64,000 nt of DNA from positions 2,097,501 through 2,161,500 of the forward strand of contig JAJTWR010000314.1 of assembly GCA_021613335.1 (NCBI GenBank), in the 5' to 3' direction. Shown here piece after piece: positions 56,911-64,000 of this stretch. Below the pieces are notes generated by a model. That model was not told where the DNA came from, ran no database searches, and saw only the letters and a list, made by a program, of their open reading frames with translations. The stretch's first letter is position 1, and the number at the start of each line of letters is the position of its first letter. The position numbers and the translations under genes were made by a program. Source of the DNA: Whitmania pigra. Its lineage: Eukaryota; Annelida; Clitellata; Hirudinida; Haemopidae.

Positions 56911-59900
56911 ATGTTCGTGATTTGGTTGTTAAATTTGCTGCTTTTAATAGCTGGTTAGTAAGATTATTATGTTGTTGTTGACCTTAACCATTCGTAATGT
57001 TGAATTATGGCCAAGCAAGATAATTCTTATTATAATCGTCACTAATAATGGTTAATCAGATTTTTTTATTGCAAGCTTTAGTGTTTTTTCAATTTATTTA
57101 AAAACTTTTATTGAGAAATGAGCAAATTGTGGGTTTTGTTTCTTCTGTTTTAGAAATTGGACAAAGCAGCTCTCAAGACACTGCAAAAAAACTGTTAATC
57201 TTAGATGGAGATTCACTGAATTTGGAGTGCAAGCTTTCAGATCAGCATGATAGAGTTATGTGGGTGTTTAAAGATTTGTTAGGTGTTGAACAAGTGATTT
57301 ACAACATGGATGAGTCTCGAGATGAATATTCTTTCAACTGCTTAATGAAAAGCCATTGTTCCATGGAGCTGAAATCTATTTCTAAAGCAAATGCTGGAAA
57401 ATATGTATGCAAGGCAAATACACCAACTAGCCCCTTCACTCCCGTGGTTGTATATGATGTGAATGTTGGAAGTTGGTACTCATTGTTGAATTTGTCATAA
57501 ATGATTGTTTTATCTTAATTTATCCTATTAACTAACATTGTTTCTTTCAATCATCCACTTTTAAGACAAAATAATTTCAGGCAACTTATTGTATTGTGAT
57601 ATCAAGATTTATGCATAAATAAATAAATAAATAAAATGAATAATTCATATTCCAAAATTTTGGGCTTTTTGGGCAAAATTTGTTCATTGAAAGATGGAAA
57701 TTTTTGAAATAGTAATAGATTATTAAATGAAGTAAATGTACTGATTTACAGGGCTAAGTTGTCACTCAAACATCGGTTCCAATCTTGAGGCAATTGCAGT
57801 TAGTGATTGCAAAGGGGTAAAAGCCACAAATCTTCGGCAAACCTGCACCCTCGAATACCGTGGTTCTTGGATCGAGATTCCCATCAGGTGAGGATGTTGA
57901 TGATAATGTAACTTCGCCATTGTTAAGAAGCTATTAATAGCGTTTTAATAACACATTGCAAATAGGTGGAGGAGAAGGTGGAAGAATGGAACTTATGTGA
58001 ATCAAAACCATTCAAACATGGATAAGAAAGGCAATCCAAATGATGTTATGAACGTCACTGTGGAATTTCGGGAAGAGGTCACGGCAGAAATGTCGAACCA
58101 ATCTTTTGAGTGCTCGGTACAGGACCAACGAATTCTACCTTGCACTTTGAAATTGAGTCCCATCTCTTGTAAGTGTTGTTGAAATTGAGCTAAAAATACT
58201 TATAACTCATCCCTTATATTAATAATAATGTCATATATTAATGTTTGTCTTGAAATTTCAAATTCAAAATATTTAATGTGACTTGAACTAGATATTTTTT
58301 CTTTGTAATTAACTAACTATTTGTATGCTTAATAGATTGACAATATATTACTTATAATTAATTATATATTGTTAGATAACCACTTCTAATATTTGCTTCT
58401 ATTTCATATAATTTCTAATTTGTCTAAGTGGATGTGGATGAGGATTGTCAAACATTATTGATGTCTAAGATGTTTAAGTGGTGATGCCTTCTTGCAGATG
58501 CCAAAAATCACACAAAACAGCTTTCTCAGATGAGCGACCCTCAGAAGCCCGTGAAATGTGAGGCAGACACCAATGACGGGCTTCAGTGCAGCTATGCGTG
58601 GTTCATTCCAAACACTGAGGAGAAGATAGAGAACCAGGAATTGTTGCCAAAAGATATAAAAGAGCAAGGTGTTTACAGATGCATAGCCACATGTGCCATT
58701 GGGGAAATCAATGATTGCAAAGTTCTTGCCAATGAGTTCGAGTTGGTTTCGGCCAATAAATCTTCTATGATGCCTATAAGTGAGTGTCCAAATTGCCATT
58801 TATACTTGCAAAAATCCTTGAGATCTCTGAGTCAATTACGCTTGTGATGCTATGCATGTGGCTCCTTACAATTTAACTATTATTATTATTACAGTAAAAC
58901 CTTTCTATAAAGAATATCTCTATAATGAAATATTTGTTATAACGAAATTGCTTTATGGTCCCAGCCAATTTCAAGACATCTATAGCATGATACTTTTTTA
59001 AAATTTTAAATTCGTTTATTTCAAAACTCTGAACGAAGAATACAAAAAACAAAAAAAATCGCAAATTTATGGTATCCCAAGGGAATATAACTCCTGTCTA
59101 GGGGATAACTGGTAACAAAATTATGGTTAGTGCTTGGATGGGTGACTGTCTGGGAATATCAGGCACCATAGACTTTTTTCCACTTCAAATCTTCTTCTGA
59201 AGACGATCATCTCATACATAAGTGGTCCGATCAACTGAGAGTGAGAATGCTAACGAACATGAGAAAATTGATGATAACAATGAAAGAATGAAGAAAACAT
59301 GATAAAGCCTACGAATATTTGACAATGAAAGAATGATCAAATGGGGTTGTGCTATGACACAAACAAAGGATTTTAAAATGAATAATGGGGATAAAGGGGT
59401 TAGGAAATATAAATCTCTACATTAATCTCAACAGAATGTATTTTTTAAGACAGGATTTAAATAGTGGGAAACTGTTTACAGAAGTAAGGGATTTTGGTAG
59501 AGAAGAGAACATGAGTGGACCTTGACAACTTAAGGAGAATTTTTGAAGGTGGTATGGGAAAATTCAGATCTGAATTGAATGGATTCAAAGATGCTAAGAA
59601 TGGATGTCTGAAGATTTGGAAAACATATTATTAAAGGACAAAGGCAGCAATTTATATTAATAATAAATATAAAGAGGCAAGTTTGGAATTTATTGGTGAA
59701 TATGTTGCTCTACAACATGATGCCTGTTCTCTACTCAAGGGTGAGAAATGTCATGAAGGAACAAAAAGTAAAAAGCGACTCAAGATGTTAATTGATTTGC
59801 AATCAAGATGGGACTGATATATTACAAAATCTTGTGATTGGCAAATCAAAAGATCCTAGGTATCTTAAAGGGGTCAGTCATTTACTTCTGCTATGCAATT

Positions 59901-62900
59901 GCTCATCTAACAATTAAGCATGGATGACAGGAACACTCTTTCAGGAAACCCTCCTAAAATTCAACTAAAAAATGTTCAGTGAACATAGAAAAGTTTGCCT
60001 GCTGCTTAGTGCCCAGCTCATGTCACAACTGTTTTAAATTTGTCAAATGTTGAGCTCATCTTCTTGCAAAAAATTTCTGCCCAGCCATGGGATCAAGGAT
60101 TCATCCAAAAACACAAAGGTTCATTGTAATAAGGCATTGGTTCACCATTACATAAGATTCTTAGGTAAGTTTGTAAATCAAAACGTCCCTGCTTATATTC
60201 CATATTAATTTTATTTTGAAATTCTACGTACACACTTTTAGACTAAGGGAAATTATTTGAGGAGTTAAAGCCATGTCAGATTTTTTAAAGAATTGATCCC
60301 ACTTGCTTGGGATAAAGTTATATCTCAAAGTATCAGAAATTGCTGCGGAAAAGCTGAAATTTGAGTTTTCAGAGGACAATGCTGCTACAAATGAAAACCC
60401 TGTCTTGGACTCTCAGGAAGCAAATGATATAACTGAGCTATCAACACAGTTTAGGGAACTACAGAAGCGACTACCTGATAAAGGGCTTTCAACAGCATTC
60501 GATTATATTACATTTGATGATGATGTGGCAGTTTGAAAAAATACCAGTGCAACTGATTAGTCTTCAAAGTCTCAAAACAAAGAGGGAAATATAGACTTAA
60601 GTGAATCAGTAGTAATGAAAGAGAGCATGCACCCTCTATCCCAATAAAAGAACAAGTCTTACAAAGTCTTCATGTGTTTGACACATTTGACATGAATTCA
60701 TTGTTATCCAGTGATTTCCATCAACATCTTTCAAATAGTGTAAGGGAAATTAGATTGTTTTAGGTCTAAAATGAAGCAGATTACAATTAAAAATTTTTAA
60801 TTTTTTTAAAAAAAGAATGTTGCATGTAATTTTTTTAAATATTAAATTTGAATATGAAATAGAAGTTAGAATTTAAATGAAATGGGAGTTTTGTTTAAAA
60901 AAAAATCCGAATCAATTCACATTGACTAAGAAACTAAATAACATAAGTAACTCTATAACAAAAAGAATACCCTTATTACGAAATTTTCTATAACAAAATA
61001 TGTTTTTTTTATTATAATCCAAGTGGCTTTACTGTGTTGGTTTCAATATTGATGATGATGGTTGTTAATTCTTGTGAATTTGGGCAGCACGACTCCTGCA
61101 AACCCTTTTTTGTTATTAATATAAATTATTACCAAAACCAAAATCTCTCTAAAAATGGGATTCTTGACTATGGAACAACACGCATGTCTGGAATGTTGCA
61201 AACACTTAGCTATCATCAGAAACAAATGATACATAATTTTGCACATTTTTATTTCAATTTTTAAATTCTAAATTTATTTTAAAATTAACATTTTGTTCAT
61301 TTTTATTTCAAAAGTGATGATATCAATACAATCAATTAATCAAATGTATCTTTTTTGTTTTGTCAGTTGCAATTGTTGTTGGGATATGTCTCCTGTTCCT
61401 GGTCCTTGCAATTGTGGGAATAATTTTGTATAGAAGAAGGTAGAAAGGATGACTTTTTGTCAATGTTTGTTTTATGGACTTTACCACCATCACTTTCAAC
61501 AATTCATTGTTGTCAACAGCTTGGTGACATTTAAATTAAATCTCCAATTCATGCTGGAGATAATGAAGATGTGGCTTAATAATAACGATAATCAAAGATT
61601 GTCATGGAAATGTGTTTTGTCACTCATTAAGTTGTAAATGCAACTTATGCAGACATCAATCATTATCAATTTGTTTACTTTGTACAGGAGAGCTGCTGTC
61701 AAAAAAGAGAAGGATGTGGACAATAAAGAGCTAAAGGGTGTCACATCAAATGAACCTCTGTTGTCTGGCACTGCCCAAAACCATCCTGCTGCCACGCCCA
61801 TACCAGTATCAGGCCAATCAGCTGATAAGCCAAGCCTCTCCGGCCCATCGCACAATGGAGGGGGTGGGGGCAGTGCAAGTGGAAGAAAGCCCCAATTCAA
61901 GAGAGGCACTTCAGGCAAGGGTTCCATTGATTTCCAAACAATCCAGGAGGAGGGTGATAAAAGTAAATTTGAATTCTCTTTAGTTCTATTTTAATTAAAT
62001 TATTAACTTAATAATGTTTTTACATTAAATTTTGTGGTTCTACACAATTCTAATTTGCCTTAAATTATAAATTCAGTTGGTCATTACTCAACAGACCAGG
62101 TAGCCCAAATAGGGCAGAAGATAATACTAAATGATGCCAGGGGTCCGGTCATGGGCGTAGGCCATCTCGGTGATCGCATCTATTGTGTGGCGAAAGGCTC
62201 CAACAAGCTCTTCATGTTTGTCGACAGTCCTCCCTACAATCGCATGATACCAGAGGAGGTGGTCGTTGGAGAGTTGACCAATCCGCAGGCCTTGGTGGTA
62301 TGCCCTGGAAGCAAGTCTCTCTATGTCAGTGACTATTCAGAGAAGAACATTGTTTTCAGGTTTGTCTTTAGTATGCTTTGTGGATACAGCATCCATGGTG
62401 TGCGTACGTGTATATTTTTGCAATTCATCCAAATGCACCAATAATGAATGCAGGATTTTCCCAATGGTTAAAGAGGGCAACAAGGTTTCCAGGGGTAGAC
62501 TGGATGGCAATCCTGCTGGTATTGCATTGGTCCATTCGAAGCCCAATACGATCGTGGTCATCCTGAAACGAGACAGAAAGATGCATATTGAGATCTATGA
62601 TTCATCAGTCTCAAAAGATTCTCGAGGTTCGGTGAGCGAGTCGGAGACTTGGGAAAAGAAGTACATCATAACGACCACCAAAGATGTTATGTTGCCTCTT
62701 TGCGTTACCACGGTCGTTATTAAAGAAGATGCATCCCCTTCCTCTTCTTCCTCAGAGAGACTGTATCTTCTCTATGGATCTGGAAAGTACCTGAGCACTG
62801 GTGGAGAGTTTGAATCCTATAAAGTGTCACAGATCAACTTGGAGACCAGCCTGGTCTACAACACCTACGACCTCAAGGAACTTTCTCAGGGCAATGGAGA

Positions 62901-63141
62901 TAAATTTGTCACAAACAACATGACTTGTGATGATTCACAAGGAGGCATTCTCATCCTTGGCAAGAAAGGTCAACTGATGCACTTGAACTCTGAACTGACC
63001 CTTTTCAATGAAGAGGCAAAGTTGGGATCTTCCCACCATTGCTTCTGCTTCAGGCCCAAGGAAAGAATAGTCATATTAGGAAGTTCAAACAAGTCCTATC
63101 TCGTCTGCTACAAGTTGAAAGACCTGAGTGCCAGATGCTGA
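56911..63141 (+). CDS. IgR6: Ig-like receptor with cytoplasmic beta-propeller-like domain, 766 residues
   Basis: Nine exons: 56911-56953 (leader MFVIWLLNLLLLIA), 57154-57471, 57752-57887, 57966-58168, 58498-58779 (ectodomain), 61367-61439 (transmembrane), 61688-61962, 62077-62359, 62454-63141. Phases agree and the total (2301 nt) is a multiple of three. Ectodomain: Ig-like 1 (LNLECK, VMWVFK, AGKYVCKA), a second Cys-containing Ig-like region across two exons (LSCHSN to NQSFECS), and a third (VKCEA, YAWFIPN, QGVYRCIATC). The membrane helix (AIVVGICLLFLVLAIVGIIL) is followed by RRR. Inside, a Gly/Ser-rich linker leads to about 320 residues of repeated strands such as MGVGHLGDRIYCVAKGSNKL, PQALVVCPGSKSLYVSDYSE and GGILILGKKGQLMHLN, which resemble NHL/SMP-30-type propeller blades. 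The donor of exon 2 (GTTGGT) is non-consensus but fits the phase. AATAAA is at 63722. Confidence 0.82.
58892..61034 (+). mobile_element. Decayed Tigger/pogo-type DNA transposon in an IgR6 intron
   Basis: The ends are inverted: CAGTAAAACC at 58892 and its counterpart GGCTTTACTG at 61034, with further related TATAACGAAAT sequence inside, as in Tigger/pogo elements. A transposase of the DDE_1/CENP-B-like family can still be followed in broken frames between about 59500 and 60540, including the regions matching L-K-G-E-K, the V-I-G-K-S-K stretch and the C-P-A-H region. Many stops and shifts are present. The left flank is TA; the right TA seems mutated. Confidence 0.72.
59121..59173 (+). repeat. 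5S rRNA-like 3' segment inside the Tigger remnant
   Basis: The stretch GGTTAGTGCTTGGATGGGTG followed by ACTGTCTGGGAATATCAGGC resembles the 3' half of animal 5S rRNA (usual GGTTAGTACTTGGATGGG and CCTGGGAATAC), and a T run follows at once. Only the 3' half is recognisable, so this is a pseudogene or the head of a 5S-derived SINE, not a working gene. Confidence 0.65.
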
Positions 63142-64000
63142 CGCTGTTGATGGCCAGTGGCTGATGCAACTATTCAGCAGTTTTTAATGTTTATTTTTGT
63201 AAGTTAATGTATATTTTTAAAATTTTGCTATTTTAAACGTTTTAGTCCATTTGGTTGTTAGGGTAGATGTGAAATTTTTTTCTTTATTTGTCATGATGAT
63301 GTAATATTATAAGATTAACAAGTTAGTTTGGTCTGATTGCAAATTTGCGTGAAACTTTGTGATGAAATCATGATTTGCTATCATAATTATGAAAAAGTAT
63401 TTCATCTTAAATTATTAACCAGTTTTGCATTTTACAAAACTGACTGCATTAAATAGTTGGGATTCATTGATTGGAATTATTTTAGAAGTGATCATGGATA
63501 ACTTTTAGTATTTGTTATTTTATTAAAGAAAAATTATTTGTTTAACTTTTTCGTTTTATTTTCAATTTGTTGGAATCGCTTATGGAGATCTGATTCCGAT
63601 GGAAGTTTCATCAAGGTCACAGAAATGTTGATGGAGTAATTTGTATTCTGTAATTTCTTTTGCTTTGCTTTATTAAGCATGAACCAAAGACTCATTTCTC
63701 AGTCTATTTTTACTTCTTTCAAATAAAGATGACTCATCAAATGCCCAGAAACACAATGACTTAAATGCCCTAATTTGTTTTTCATAACAATTTTCACAGT
63801 TATGAAATGAATTCACAAAACAGGAGTGATTGTCACATACTACCTTAATAATTGATATTCAATCTGAAGTGGACTAGTAAGTATGAAAGTGCGTTTGTCT
63901 TCTACGGAGGTAATGGCCTATTTATGGAAATGAATTTCACTTGGGTTAATTTTGTTTAAATGATGCGCTTTGGTCGAATTAAGTTAAATTATAGCCTGAC
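63142..64000. other. IgR6 3' UTR and flank
   Basis: AT-rich sequence with an AATAAA near 63722; nothing else recognised up to the window end. Confidence 0.5.

Noticed and set aside
60303..60536. Separate small gene with a 77-residue acidic product
   Set aside because: It lies inside the decayed Tigger-type element and reads like the C-terminal part of its transposase region.

Overview
The window is animal genomic DNA. Genes are split by many short introns with GT..AG ends, intergenic DNA is very AT-rich, and microsatellites and transposon remnants are common. The gene set (a peptide GPCR, the axonemal protein CFAP44, DNA ligase IV, immunoglobulin-superfamily receptors) fits an invertebrate; a lophotrochozoan such as an annelid is my inference and is not proven by the sequence. 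Exon models were built by hand from splice sites, reading phase and family resemblance. In every multi-exon model given as intact, the phases join and the coding length is a multiple of three.

Layout. 1-2.6 kb: last exon of a rhodopsin-type neuropeptide GPCR (+). 4.2-5.3 kb: a three-exon gene (+) for a 313-residue disordered protein. 6.8-24.2 kb: CFAP44 (-), about 37 exons and 1782 residues, whose introns carry GAT/ATC microsatellites, a broken endonuclease-bearing retrotransposon in a TAA tract, and a group of 10-15 nt candidate microexons. 24.5-31.1 kb: DNA ligase IV (+), 19 exons and 923 residues, head-to-head with CFAP44. 31.8-33.2 kb: a small secreted protein (-) of unknown function.

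35.6-63.1 kb is the most interesting part: six clustered genes for single-pass receptors with immunoglobulin-like ectodomains. Four lie in tandem on + (called IgR1 to IgR4 here), with two Ig-like exons each, one transmembrane exon and a short tail carrying two shared motifs (G-K-x-L-P-x-I-P and Y-D-x-I). IgR3 is broken by one extra base in a T run. IgR5 lies on - and has a long tail with a Y-V-P-M motif of the PI3-kinase-binding type. IgR6 on + has three Ig-like ectodomain regions and, unusually, a large cytoplasmic beta-propeller-like domain. Almost all junctions in the cluster are phase 1, as expected for Ig exon shuffling. The arrangement recalls paired activating/inhibitory immune receptor clusters, but that function is inference.

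Mobile DNA includes the retroelement in CFAP44, two copies of one LINE 3' end, a tRNA-related SINE family, a MITE in a LIG4 intron, a hAT-like element in IgR4, and a decayed Tigger/pogo-type element with a 5S rRNA-like segment in IgR6.
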